DNA of 63,176 bases, from contig CAIQCB010000066.1 in the NCBI GenBank assembly GCA_903870245.1, positions 1 to 63,176 on the forward strand, written 5' to 3'. The stretch's first letter is position 1. Every line of letters begins with the position of its first letter. The notes under the pieces are model-generated. The model did not search any database. It had not been told where the DNA came from and was given only the letters and a program-made list of their open reading frames with translations. The stretch is from an uncultured Methylocystaceae bacterium (lineage in GTDB: Bacteria > Pseudomonadota > Alphaproteobacteria > Rhizobiales > Beijerinckiaceae). This document shows, piece by piece, positions 1 through 8,977 of the stretch. A program made the translations under genes and the position numbers.

Positions 1-30
1 CGAAGTTCGTCGCCGGCGACATGCCCTGAG
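1..30 (+). CDS. 3' end of an unidentified gene (partial)
   Basis: Reading from base 3 the frame gives KFVAGDMP and then a TGA stop at 27-29. A strong terminator follows about 30 bp later, which supports this being the end of a real plus-strand gene that enters from the left edge. Eight residues are too few to name the product. Confidence 0.5.
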
Positions 31-60
31 CGACCGACGGTCTGACATAAAATAAACAAG

Positions 61-93
61 CCGGCCGGAGACCCGTTCTCCGGCCGGTTTTTT
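61..93 (+). terminator. Rho-independent terminator
   Basis: A perfect 10-bp GC-rich stem (61-70 pairs with 78-87) with a 7-nt loop is followed by six T residues. It closes the upstream transcript and isolates the copper operon that starts at 566. Confidence 0.93.
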
Positions 94-454
94 ATCGTCT
101 GCGTATACTCATGGGGCAGAGCGTTATCGTCTCACGCAGGCGAGGGAAAAATCCGCGCTCAATCCGCCGCTCAATCGCGCCAGATCCCGCCAACGCCCCC
201 CCGCCAACTCGTCAAACACGCAAATACGCCAGACGCGAAACACGCCCCAACCCGCCCGGCCAGGCGCAGTGAGTAAAAATATATGAAAATGCGAGAGCTC
301 TGGAGTTGAGGCGTCAAAGGATCAACAATAAACCTCTCCGGCGCCGCGCTGTAGAATGCCACGCCGAAAGATTATGACGGCGCGATATTGAGGCGACCTT
401 CTCGCAGCGCTGTGCGGATTGTCCATGCCGGGATATTTGCCGTAAATCAAACGG
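94..454. other. Intergenic region upstream of the copper operon
   Basis: About 360 bp before the palindrome at 455. Short frames on both strands lack a Shine-Dalgarno sequence and any family resemblance, so I see no gene. The stretch probably holds the promoter of the downstream operon, but I cannot place a -35/-10 pair with confidence. Confidence 0.4.
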
Positions 455-471
455 TGCGTCTATTAGACGCA
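455..471. promoter_or_regulatory. 17-bp perfect palindrome, candidate operator
   Basis: TGCGTCTA-T-TAGACGCA is an uninterrupted 8-1-8 dyad about 95 bp upstream of the PmoD-like gene at 566. A degenerate copy (13 of 17 positions) lies about 110 bp upstream of the second PmoD-like gene, at 8619-8635. The pairing of the same element with two paralogues suggests a shared regulator. Which regulator binds is not visible from sequence. Confidence 0.55.
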
Positions 472-565
472 AATTCGGGTAGGCTTTTTGCTCGCCTCAT
501 CAATCAAATTCGGGAAAGATGTCGCCACAAATCGCAGCAAGCGACGAAATATAAAAGGGGTGGAA

Positions 566-1174
566 ATGAAACACTGGCGTGTCGCGCTCGCGTTGATCGC
601 AGGCGCATTCCTGTCGATGTCGGCCACGCTGGCGCGTGCCGAGGGCGGAGCCGGTCCCGAGGCGATGTCAATGGGCAATATGTGCATGGTCATGTTCGGC
701 TATGACATGATCCACATCACTGCCTATCAGCCGGGCAAGTCGCGCAGTGAATATTGCGAGCAAATTCCCGCCGCCGGTCTGACGGTGTTTTCCTTCGATA
801 TCGAAAATCCGTCCTTTCGCGACATGCCGATTGACGTGCGGATCATTCGCGATCCTTTAACGCCGGTCAGCATCGATACAGATGTCGAGCCCCTGACAGA
901 GAAACATCTGCCATTTAAAAAATACACCAAAGGCACGTTCAGCTTCGATCATGAATTTAAAAATACTGGGCACTACATCGGTCTAGTGACTCTTCAGCGC
1001 CCCGATGGCACGCGAGAGCTGTCGATGTATAAATTCATGGTCGGCGAGACTCTCTGGGCCTGGGTGCCGCAAATCGCCGGAACAGTCCTGATCGGCGGCA
1101 TGCTCTTCGTTTACTGGAAACATACGAAGCCTTCGGGGGCGACCAAGACTTCTTCCGATACGCCGACAACTTGA
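566..1174 (+). CDS. PmoD/AmoD-like periplasmic membrane-anchored protein
   Basis: Predicted 202-residue protein with a signal peptide (about 1-25, cleavage after ARA), a periplasmic domain, and one C-terminal membrane helix (about 168-188) followed by a short basic tail. The domain holds Cys40, Met41, Met43, His50 and Cys64. The same Cys-X9-His-X13-Cys spacing occurs in the paralogue at 7892-8509. Known PmoD proteins of methanotrophs are periplasmic, have a C-terminal helix and form a Cys/His copper site between two subunits, and pmoD/amoD genes often precede copCD. The placement here matches that, but the family call is inference from layout and residues. The start at 566 is chosen over an upstream in-frame one because of the AAAGGGGTGG ribosome site and the signal peptide. 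Probably first gene of the copper operon. Confidence 0.6.
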   Translation: MKHWRVALALIAGAFLSMSATLARAEGGAGPEAMSMGNMCMVMFGYDMIHITAYQPGKSRSEYCEQIPAAGLTVFSFDIENPSFRDMPIDVRIIRDPLTPVSIDTDVEPLTEKHLPFKKYTKGTFSFDHEFKNTGHYIGLVTLQRPDGTRELSMYKFMVGETLWAWVPQIAGTVLIGGMLFVYWKHTKPSGATKTSSDTPTT

Positions 1175-1263
1175 TTCATGCCCCTCGAATGCTCATTTCA
1201 CAAATAAGATGGGTCAGTCTTGTGCGTCCCGTGCGCAATTGAAAGAAATGTCAGGAACGAAAC

Positions 1264-1665
1264 ATGAGAAATTGTCTTAGCTTTCAGAACTTGACAGCGT
1301 CGGCGATCCGAAATGCCCTGTTTGCAGGATTTTGCGTCATGCTCGGGACTGCGTCTCCCGCCCTCGCGCATTCTTTCCTGGTTGAGGCCACCCCGTCGTC
1401 CAAGGATCACGTCGCCTCATCTCCCAAAACAGTCAAACTGCGTTTTGGGGGCGGCGTCGAGCCATCCTATTCGAAGCTCACCATCGAAGGGGCTGATGGC
1501 AAGGTTCTGGCCGAAGGGGCCATCGGCGTGCCTGAAAAGGATCGCGAACTTTCGGTCAGTTCCCCCGATTTGACCCCGGGCAAATATGTCGTGCGCTATC
1601 GCGTGCTATCGAAGGATGGTCATATCGTAGAGGGCAATTACGAGTTTTTTGTCGATCCCAAATGA
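1264..1665 (+). CDS. copC: CopC family periplasmic copper-binding protein
   Basis: 133 residues: signal peptide ending ASPALA, then a mature protein starting with His36 (HSFLVEATPSS). This is the CopC signature, in which the N-terminal His and its amino group bind Cu(II). The partner residues Asp118 and His120 are present in the C-terminal SKDGHIVEG motif. The N-terminal Met-rich Cu(I) site of classical Pseudomonas CopC is absent, so this is the short Cu(II)-only form. CopC is thought to deliver copper to the membrane protein CopD, which is encoded next. It lies 89 bp after the PmoD-like gene, on the same strand. Confidence 0.93.
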   Translation: MRNCLSFQNLTASAIRNALFAGFCVMLGTASPALAHSFLVEATPSSKDHVASSPKTVKLRFGGGVEPSYSKLTIEGADGKVLAEGAIGVPEKDRELSVSSPDLTPGKYVVRYRVLSKDGHIVEGNYEFFVDPK

Positions 1666-1785
1666 CCGTGTCGTATTGCGCTTGCGAAACGGGACCGATC
1701 GCCGCGTGACGAATACCGGAAGTTCGTCCTTTTCGAGAAGTGAGTTTGGGGTCGGCCGATCCGACTGATCATACGGGTGAACGAG

Positions 1786-3711
1786 ATGTATCTTTCGCTG
1801 GCGTTCATTCGCTTTCTTGAAAGCGTGCCCGCAGCTTTTGCTGTCGGTCTTATCCTCTTGCCGAGATTGATCGGCGAAGACTCCGAGAGATTTAGAAAGC
1901 CAATCGCCATCCTCGCCGTTTTTCGGGCGGTTATCGGATTTGCGCTTTTGTATTTTATTTGCCGGCAAATCATTCCGGCGGATCGTCCCCTGACAACCGA
2001 TCTGATCCTACAATTGACCCGCGACACGGCGGTGGGCTGGGCCTGGATAGCGACGCAATGTCTCGCTTTCGTTTTCGCCGGCCTGACGCTCTATCGGGTG
2101 GTCAAGAAGTCCGAAGTTCTGGATCGCGTCACGCTCTGGACCGGCGTCGCTCTTTTGGCCGTGGTTTCGGTGACGGGACATGCGATCGACGATGGTTTGT
2201 CGAGGTGGACGCAAATCAGCTTTTTCCTGCACACGGCCGCCGGCCTTACCTGGCTCGGTGGATTGCTGGGTCTCGTCTGGTGGATGCTCACGGCGCACAG
2301 GAAGTCCCCGGAGCTTGCCGCTGAACTGGCCGAAAAATGGTCGCGGATCGCAAAAATCGCGATGGTCGTGGTTGCTGTGAGCGGGATCATCATCGCTCTT
2401 GAGAATGTCGGTAGCGTTCCGAATATGCTGGCCACGCCCTACGGTCGACTGCTGACCCTCAAACTCACATTTCTCGTTGGCGCCCTGTTTTGTGCTCTGC
2501 TGATCGTCAGATACATGTCACGCAGACCGGCCGGCGAATTTGATGTCGCCTGGGTTGGAAACGTCGGAGCCATTGAGGCGCTCCTGGCTCTTGGATTGGT
2601 GGCTATCGCCGGCTACATCGCAGTGATCACGCCAGCGTCTCACGAAAACGACATCTACTGGCCGCTGCCGTTCCGTTTGTCCTATATCGCCACCTGGGGA
2701 CAAAAACCGGTCTTCCCATCGCCGACATGGTATTGGGCAATCGCGGGCGTCGCTCTTGCTATAGGCGCCGTTATGGTGTGGTTCACGCCTGCAACGCGCG
2801 AAAGGCGGTTATACGCCACGCCAGCGGTGACAATCGCCGCGCTTTTGTGCATCGCCACCTCGTTTTCAACCGAGGCGTTTACAGACACCTACAACGATCC
2901 AACCCAGGACTTTACGGCCGAGTCCGTCGCGCGCGGCATTGAATCATTTCAGGCGAATTGCACGGGGTGCCACGGTCCGATGGGCGAGGGAAATGGGCCT
3001 CTATCGAAGGATCTGAAAGACGCTCGGGGCGTTGTCGTTCCGCCGGCCGATTTGACGGCTCCGCATGTCGGCACCCACACCATTGGCGATATCTTTCATT
3101 GGTTGACGCATGGTTCCGCCAACGCGGTGATGCCAAGTTTCGCGCAGGTTCTGGACACCGATGATCGATGGGACGTTATTAACTATCTCCTTGTCTTGTC
3201 GAGCACCAACCGCTCTCGTTTCATTGGTCCGGGCGGCATGATCCAGTGGCTGATTGCCCCCGATTTTGCTCTGATCGACCAGAAAGAGGAGATTACGAGC
3301 TTCTTCAAACTGCGTGGCAAACCGACGCTTCTGTCCTTCGCCCGCTGCGAGGCAAACGGCGAGGCGGCCAAGTCGCTCGAAGGCAGTCTCGTCATGGCGG
3401 CAGATGCGGCGAAAGCGGCGGGAGTGAACTATGTCACCGTCTTTACCGGTTCCTGTCCCGAAGCTGCGAAGGGCAGGGAGGCGTTGCATCCACGAGCGGT
3501 CGAACGCGCCTATTCCGTTATGAACCGGTACCCCAACGAGCCCTATACTGATCAGATCGACGAATCGCATTTCCTGATCGATCGCTCAGGTTATATTCGC
3601 GCGCGGTTTCGTCATTTCGCGCCAGACAACGGCAACCATGCGCAATTAACCACTCAGGCGACGATCATGGCTCAGGAGCCGCTGGTTGAGATCAATCTGC
3701 ATTCCCATTGA
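1786..3711 (+). CDS. CopD-type copper transporter fused to cytochrome c and thioredoxin-like domains
   Basis: About 641 residues in three parts (numbering from the GTG at 1777, three residues earlier than the ATG used). Residues 1-365 are membrane helices of the CopD family, with the conserved-looking HTAAGLTWLGGLLGL stretch near 152-166. Residues about 380-480 are a c-type cytochrome with CTGCH at 395-399 and a probable axial Met452 (VMPSF). Residues about 505-615 resemble a thioredoxin or SCO-like fold: a conserved-looking DESHFLIDRSGYIRARF strand near the end and cysteines at 524 and 560, but no CxxC. CopD moves copper across the inner membrane. Here it seems coupled to a periplasmic heme and a possible copper-loading or redox domain. 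It follows copC by about 120 bp. An upstream GTG at 1777 is an alternative start. Confidence 0.85.
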   Translation: MYLSLAFIRFLESVPAAFAVGLILLPRLIGEDSERFRKPIAILAVFRAVIGFALLYFICRQIIPADRPLTTDLILQLTRDTAVGWAWIATQCLAFVFAGLTLYRVVKKSEVLDRVTLWTGVALLAVVSVTGHAIDDGLSRWTQISFFLHTAAGLTWLGGLLGLVWWMLTAHRKSPELAAELAEKWSRIAKIAMVVVAVSGIIIALENVGSVPNMLATPYGRLLTLKLTFLVGALFCALLIVRYMSRRPAGEFDVAWVGNVGAIEALLALGLVAIAGYIAVITPASHENDIYWPLPFRLSYIATWGQKPVFPSPTWYWAIAGVALAIGAVMVWFTPATRERRLYATPAVTIAALLCIATSFSTEAFTDTYNDPTQDFTAESVARGIESFQANCTGCHGPMGEGNGPLSKDLKDARGVVVPPADLTAPHVGTHTIGDIFHWLTHGSANAVMPSFAQVLDTDDRWDVINYLLVLSSTNRSRFIGPGGMIQWLIAPDFALIDQKEEITSFFKLRGKPTLLSFARCEANGEAAKSLEGSLVMAADAAKAAGVNYVTVFTGSCPEAAKGREALHPRAVERAYSVMNRYPNEPYTDQIDESHFLIDRSGYIRARFRHFAPDNGNHAQLTTQATIMAQEPLVEINLHSH

Positions 3712-3783
3712 CCCCGCCAGCTAGAGAATTCCGATGGTTTTCCGATCCGCGATAACGCGGGTCGCTTATGGGAGGTGATTAAT

Positions 3784-4443
3784 ATGATCAAGCGGCGTGA
3801 TCTTCTTGCTCGCGGCATCCTGCTGGCGACAACGGCCGCTATGACGATGCTCGTGGGCGTCGGCGTAGCGCATGAATACGAAGTCGGTAAGCTCAAGGTT
3901 GAACATCCCTGGCTCCGCGCGCCGCAGGATGGCGACAACAAGGCGCAGTTCTTCGCTACGATCGAGAATAATGGCGATGCGCCAGACAAACTAATCGCGG
4001 TCAAATCCGAGAAATTCGGCAAGGCCGCCATATTTGGCGATGGCAAAAACCTCTCGACCGAAGTCCCCGTTACTATTGCGCCAAAGCAGAAAATCACGCT
4101 TGCGCCCGGCGGCGCCTATGTCGGGCTGCTTGATATCAAGAAACACCTTGAGGTTGGCTGGGGTCTGGAAATGACCCTGGTCTTCGAAAAAGCCGGCGAA
4201 GTCGTGCTTGATGCGGCGATCGACGCGCCGGACGCCAAACACGCCCATGACGCCGAAGCGATGGAGCGCTGGGAAAAGGCTCATGGCAAGGATAACAGTG
4301 GCCCGAAAACCGAGGGTGGTCATGAAGGACATGGCGACCACGATGCACATGATGGCCACGAAGGTCACTCGGGACATGAGGGCCACATGATGCATGACCA
4401 TCATCACATGGAAGGCTCGCAACCCGCAGCTCCAGCCCATTAA
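3784..4443 (+). CDS. PCuAC-family copper chaperone with His-rich tail (PmoF-like)
   Basis: 219 residues. The N-terminus KRRDLLARG plus a hydrophobic stretch looks like a twin-arginine signal. Predicted cleavage after VGVA leaves His30 as the first mature residue, with His41 nearby. The PCuAC domain (about 35-145) lacks the usual ligands: where the family has HxM-type motifs this protein has AAIFGD and AYVGLLD. PCuAC proteins from methanotrophs that lack these residues are known to bind copper with an N-terminal histidine brace, so that mode is likely here. Residues about 180-212 are extremely rich in His, Gly, Asp and Met, a probable metal-buffering tail. The start has a GGGAGGTG ribosome site. 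It is the last gene of the copper operon, before a hairpin at 4465. Confidence 0.86.
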   Translation: MIKRRDLLARGILLATTAAMTMLVGVGVAHEYEVGKLKVEHPWLRAPQDGDNKAQFFATIENNGDAPDKLIAVKSEKFGKAAIFGDGKNLSTEVPVTIAPKQKITLAPGGAYVGLLDIKKHLEVGWGLEMTLVFEKAGEVVLDAAIDAPDAKHAHDAEAMERWEKAHGKDNSGPKTEGGHEGHGDHDAHDGHEGHSGHEGHMMHDHHHMEGSQPAAPAH

Positions 4444-4464
4444 TGAACTCTAGAAAAAGCGAAA

Positions 4465-4495
4465 GGCCACACGGCAAATGCCGTGTGGCCGATTA
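4465..4495. terminator. Terminator-like hairpin between convergent genes
   Basis: A perfect 12-bp inverted repeat (4465-4476 with 4479-4490) lies 22 bp after the PCuAC stop codon. The T tract is poor on the plus strand (GATTATT). It sits between the copper operon and the convergent small gene at 4542, so it may serve both directions. Confidence 0.75.
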
Positions 4496-4541
4496 TTCAG
4501 GGTAGAGAAAATTATAAAAAACAATTATTTGTAATAGGGAT

Positions 4542-4772
4542 TTAGCGATCGAATGTTACGTGTCGTCCTGAAAAACCTGTATTATCCATAGCTGTGTCGG
4601 CCTGACTGGTTGGACCTTCGACAGGCATGGCGAAACCGAGAACAAAAGCCGATAACGCCATGGCAATGATCAGCAAGATAGACACACGAAACTGACGCCT
4701 AGCCGACTCGCGATCGAATTTACGTATGTAACCGGACTCGGTTTTGTCGTCGTATTTGTCAACCAGCGACAT
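4542..4772 (-). CDS. Small single-helix membrane protein, unknown function
   Basis: 76 residues starting MSLVDKYDDK, with a charged N-terminal half and one membrane helix (about 31-52, ILLIIAMALSAFVLGFAM), then a short polar tail. GGGG lies 8-11 bp upstream of the chosen ATG, and the longer frame from 4793 adds only seven residues without a better site. I do not recognise a family. It converges on the copper operon, which makes a role with the copper or methane-oxidation membranes possible but unproven. Confidence 0.6.
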   Translation of the reverse strand: MSLVDKYDDKTESGYIRKFDRESARRQFRVSILLIIAMALSAFVLGFAMPVEGPTSQADTAMDNTGFSGRHVTFDR

Positions 4773-6405
<1,633 letters not shown>

Positions 6406-6493
6406 TCGTCTTGTCGTTGCTCGCGCTTCCCGGCGCTCTAGTTTTAAATCTGTCGCAGCGCCCGTCTTTGCGGGCGTCAGGGGGAGAACGCGA

Positions 6494-7027
6494 ATGACGC
6501 TGTTCTTGCTGTTTGTTCTTGCCGCATTGAGCGCGGCGATCATTTATGTCTCATTGTCGCCGGACAGGTTCAGCGTCGCAAGATCGACTGTGATCGAGGC
6601 GCCGCCGGAGCGCATCTACCCGTTGATTAATGATCTTCATGAATGGGAGCGCTGGTCACCATGGGCGAAGCTCGATCCGGGTCAGGAGATTAACTACGAA
6701 GGTTCGCCGCTCGGGGCTGGCGCCGTTATGTCTTGGGCCGGCAACAGAAAGGTCGGTCAAGGCAAAATGAAGATCGCCGAGAGCAGCCCGAATGAGCGCG
6801 TGCGACTCCGGCTCCAGTTGATAAAGCCGATGCAGGCAATCCATGACGTGCAGATCGACCTTCATCCGTTGGGTGAGACGCGGACAGAGGTCGTCTGGAA
6901 TATGTCAGGTCGAAACGAATTTGTCGCCAAGGCAGTCCACGCCTTCATGAACGCAGATCGCAGAATTGGAGAGCAATTTGAACAGGGGCTCGCCAATCTC
7001 AAGACTCTCGTAGAAACGAGCGCGTAA
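6494..7027 (+). CDS. SRPBCC (polyketide cyclase/START-like) family protein
   Basis: 177 residues: one N-terminal membrane helix (about 1-19) and then a START-like fold (VIEAPPERIYPLINDLHEWERWSPW is typical of the polyketide-cyclase-2 family, residues 33-57). Such proteins bind hydrophobic ligands in a deep pocket; the ligand is unknown here. The domain is likely held on the outer face of the inner membrane or anchored with the domain in the cytoplasm, which the sequence does not settle. GGGGAG lies 9 bp before the ATG. Confidence 0.8.
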   Translation: MTLFLLFVLAALSAAIIYVSLSPDRFSVARSTVIEAPPERIYPLINDLHEWERWSPWAKLDPGQEINYEGSPLGAGAVMSWAGNRKVGQGKMKIAESSPNERVRLRLQLIKPMQAIHDVQIDLHPLGETRTEVVWNMSGRNEFVAKAVHAFMNADRRIGEQFEQGLANLKTLVETSA

Positions 7028-7057
7028 CTTTCAGTCGTCGCCTCTTAATCATGTGAT

Positions 7058-7082
7058 GCGCGGCAGGTCAGTCCCGCCGCGC
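7058..7082. terminator. Hairpin between convergent genes
   Basis: GCGCGGC (7058-7064) pairs with GCCGCGC (7076-7082) between the convergent SRPBCC and superoxide dismutase genes. There is no T run on either side, so termination is plausible but weakly supported. Confidence 0.35.
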
Positions 7083-7102
7083 ACCTTCCGGGTGTTTTGA
7101 GC

Positions 7103-7699
7103 CTATCCGGCGGCGTCGTACATTTCCTCGACATGCTCCCAGTTTACGAGATGTTCGAGGAAAGTCTTGAGGTAGTCGGCGCGACGGTTGCGATAATCGA
7201 TGTAATAGGAATGTTCCCAAACGTCGGCGACGAGGAGCGGCGCAGCGCCGTAGACAATCGGATTTTCGGCGTTTGGCGTTTTGCGGATCGCGGCCTTGCC
7301 GTCTTTGACTTCAAGCCAGACCCATCCTGAACCGAATTGCGCCAGACCTTCTTTCTGGAAGTCCTCCTTGAACTTGTCGACAGAGCCGAAACTGTCGACA
7401 AGAAGTTTCTCGATCTTTCCCGGAATCGGTCCGCCGCCTTTGGGCTTCATCCATTTCCAGTAATGGTGATGGTTGTAATGCTGGGCGACGTTATTGAAAA
7501 TCGGGACGTTTTTTCCAAAGGCCGAGACGATGACTTCCTCAATCGGCTTGCCTTCGAACTCGGTGCCCTTGATAAGATTATTGGCGTTCGTCACATAGGT
7601 CGCGTGATGTTTATCATGGTGATATTCGAAGGATTCGCGCGACAAATAGGGTTGCAGGGCGTCATAGGGATAAGGCAGGTCTTCCAGCGTAAAAGACAT
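7103..7699 (-). CDS. sodB: Superoxide dismutase, Fe/Mn type
   Basis: 198 residues, full length for the family. It converts superoxide to oxygen and hydrogen peroxide in the cytoplasm. The metal ligands are visible: His27 region in FEYHHDKHHATYV, the second His in NVAQHYNHHHYW, and Asp and His in DVWEHSYYIDYRNRR. The sequence around the second ligand and the GGGPIPG loop resemble iron enzymes of alphaproteobacteria. It is transcribed alone. The next gene upstream is the second PmoD-like gene, separated by a terminator at 7808. Confidence 0.95.
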   Translation of the reverse strand: MSFTLEDLPYPYDALQPYLSRESFEYHHDKHHATYVTNANNLIKGTEFEGKPIEEVIVSAFGKNVPIFNNVAQHYNHHHYWKWMKPKGGGPIPGKIEKLLVDSFGSVDKFKEDFQKEGLAQFGSGWVWLEVKDGKAAIRKTPNAENPIVYGAAPLLVADVWEHSYYIDYRNRRADYLKTFLEHLVNWEHVEEMYDAAG

Positions 7700-7807
7700 T
7701 ATTTTCTCCTGATCAGGGAAGTCGACTTCACGATCCCGGAGAATAACTAGGCCCCGCCACCGTTCCGGGCAACACGCAAATCGATATGCAAAACGTTATG
7801 TCCAGAC

Positions 7808-7840
7808 AAAACGGCCCAGCATGAGCCAGGCCGTTTTCAC
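7808..7840 (-). terminator. Terminator of the second PmoD-like gene
   Basis: AAAACGGC (7808-7815) pairs with GCCGTTTT (7830-7837). Read on the minus strand the hairpin ends in TTTTG. It lies about 55 bp beyond the stop of the minus-strand gene at 7892. Confidence 0.7.
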
Positions 7841-7891
7841 AGTCTCAGCGCCTTGGTCAAGCACCAGGGTCATGCGAATGTCATGGGAATG

Positions 7892-8509
7892 TCAGGCGGC
7901 TACATGCGCCTGTTCGGCGTCCCTGTTGGCCTTGGCGCGGATGGCCAGCCACATTGCGACGACCAGCGACACGAAGCCGACGGCATAGAGAATGTATTCA
8001 ATCATTCCCCATAAAGTGTAGAGACCGACTCCGAACGGGAAACGCGTCACCCATTCGTTGCCAAGATCGTCGCGAACCGTTACGAGCGCCACGTAGCGTC
8101 CGGCGTCCTTGAAATTGTGCTCGAACGTCAAGATTCCGTTGCGGTAGACTTTCGGCTCAAGGTTGACGATTGTGACCGCATCCAGATTGGCTTTTTCGTT
8201 CGTCCCGCCAACATCCTTAATAACCCTGACGCCGATGGCCATGTCGCGAAGCTCCGGCGAAACGGCGCTGAGCGCGATTACCGTCGGCCCCGTCTGAGCG
8301 ATATCCTGACAAAACTCCTGCTCCTCGCCGCTGCGCTGGTATCCTATGAAGTGCAGGGTGTTCGGGCCGAGCTGCATCACGCAGTCGTCCTGTTCGAGTT
8401 TCACGCCGCCATGGGCCATGGCCTCTGTCGTCGACATGCCGATCCCCAGCGTCAGGCCAAAGAAAATTGCGATCGCGGTGAAGCGGCTGCGCGCCAATAA
8501 TCCCCTCAT
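7892..8509 (-). CDS. Second PmoD/AmoD-like periplasmic membrane-anchored protein
   Basis: 205 residues with a signal peptide (cleavage after AMA leaves His33 first in the mature protein), a periplasmic domain and a C-terminal membrane helix (about 167-190) with a basic tail. It is a divergent paralogue of the protein at 566-1174: both have Cys, then His 10 residues on, then Cys 14 residues further (here Cys43, His53, Cys67), followed by a (L/F)RDM block and a G-(R/H)-Y-(V/I) block. Copper binding of the PmoD kind is inferred. It is transcribed alone, away from the copper operon, but its upstream region carries a near copy of the operon palindrome. Confidence 0.6.
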   Translation of the reverse strand: MRGLLARSRFTAIAIFFGLTLGIGMSTTEAMAHGGVKLEQDDCVMQLGPNTLHFIGYQRSGEEQEFCQDIAQTGPTVIALSAVSPELRDMAIGVRVIKDVGGTNEKANLDAVTIVNLEPKVYRNGILTFEHNFKDAGRYVALVTVRDDLGNEWVTRFPFGVGLYTLWGMIEYILYAVGFVSLVVAMWLAIRAKANRDAEQAHVAA

Positions 8510-8618
8510 GAGTTTTCCCCTTCCATGCGTTTACGGCGACGCCTGATTCGCGCGCGCCTCGGGTCCCGTATCGACGGGCCTGTAGGGAAGAGATTTGTTC
8601 GGATATTATCAAATACTA

Positions 8619-8635
8619 TGCGACAACTAGACGCT
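8619..8635. promoter_or_regulatory. Near copy of the palindrome at 455, candidate operator
   Basis: TGCGACAACTAGACGCT matches the 17-bp perfect palindrome at 455-471 at 13 of 17 positions, including a full TAGACGC half-site. It lies about 110 bp upstream of the second PmoD-like gene. The match is by eye only; its significance has not been computed. Confidence 0.45.
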
Positions 8636-8885
8636 TAAAAAATATATTTCATACTATTGAAAATAAATATTTTTATCAGTGTTTTGTCGAGGTTTTGGTC
8701 GTGGTGGTTACTACATCTTGAAGTCAGATAGAAAAATAATCATATAAATAGATTGTCTGAGAAAATTCCAAAAAACACCAATGTATTTAATTCAATATAA
8801 ACGATAATTAAATTAATAATAATAAGACTAAAAATTATGATTTTGATCAAATATAAGTATAATTATTCATTCATTTTGATTTCAT
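8636..8885. other. AT-rich intergenic island
   Basis: About 250 bp made largely of A and T, with many AATATA, AAATAA and TTAATAAT runs, in a chromosome that is otherwise GC-rich. No ORF with a ribosome site is visible. It lies between the divergent PmoD-like gene and the gene at 8978 and likely contains promoters. AT-rich DNA of this kind is a typical binding place for H-NS proteins, one of which is encoded at 55610. Confidence 0.5.
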
Positions 8886-8977
8886 GTTTGGGTCTCCATC
8901 GAGGACGCCGTCTTGCATTGGCGTCAATGGCCGTGGAGCCGGACTGTGCTAAAATTCTTCATCGTTAGGGGATCGAT

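Noticed and set aside
171-362. 63-residue minus-strand frame upstream of the copper operon
   Set aside because: Low-complexity, no ribosome site, and it lies in what should be promoter DNA.
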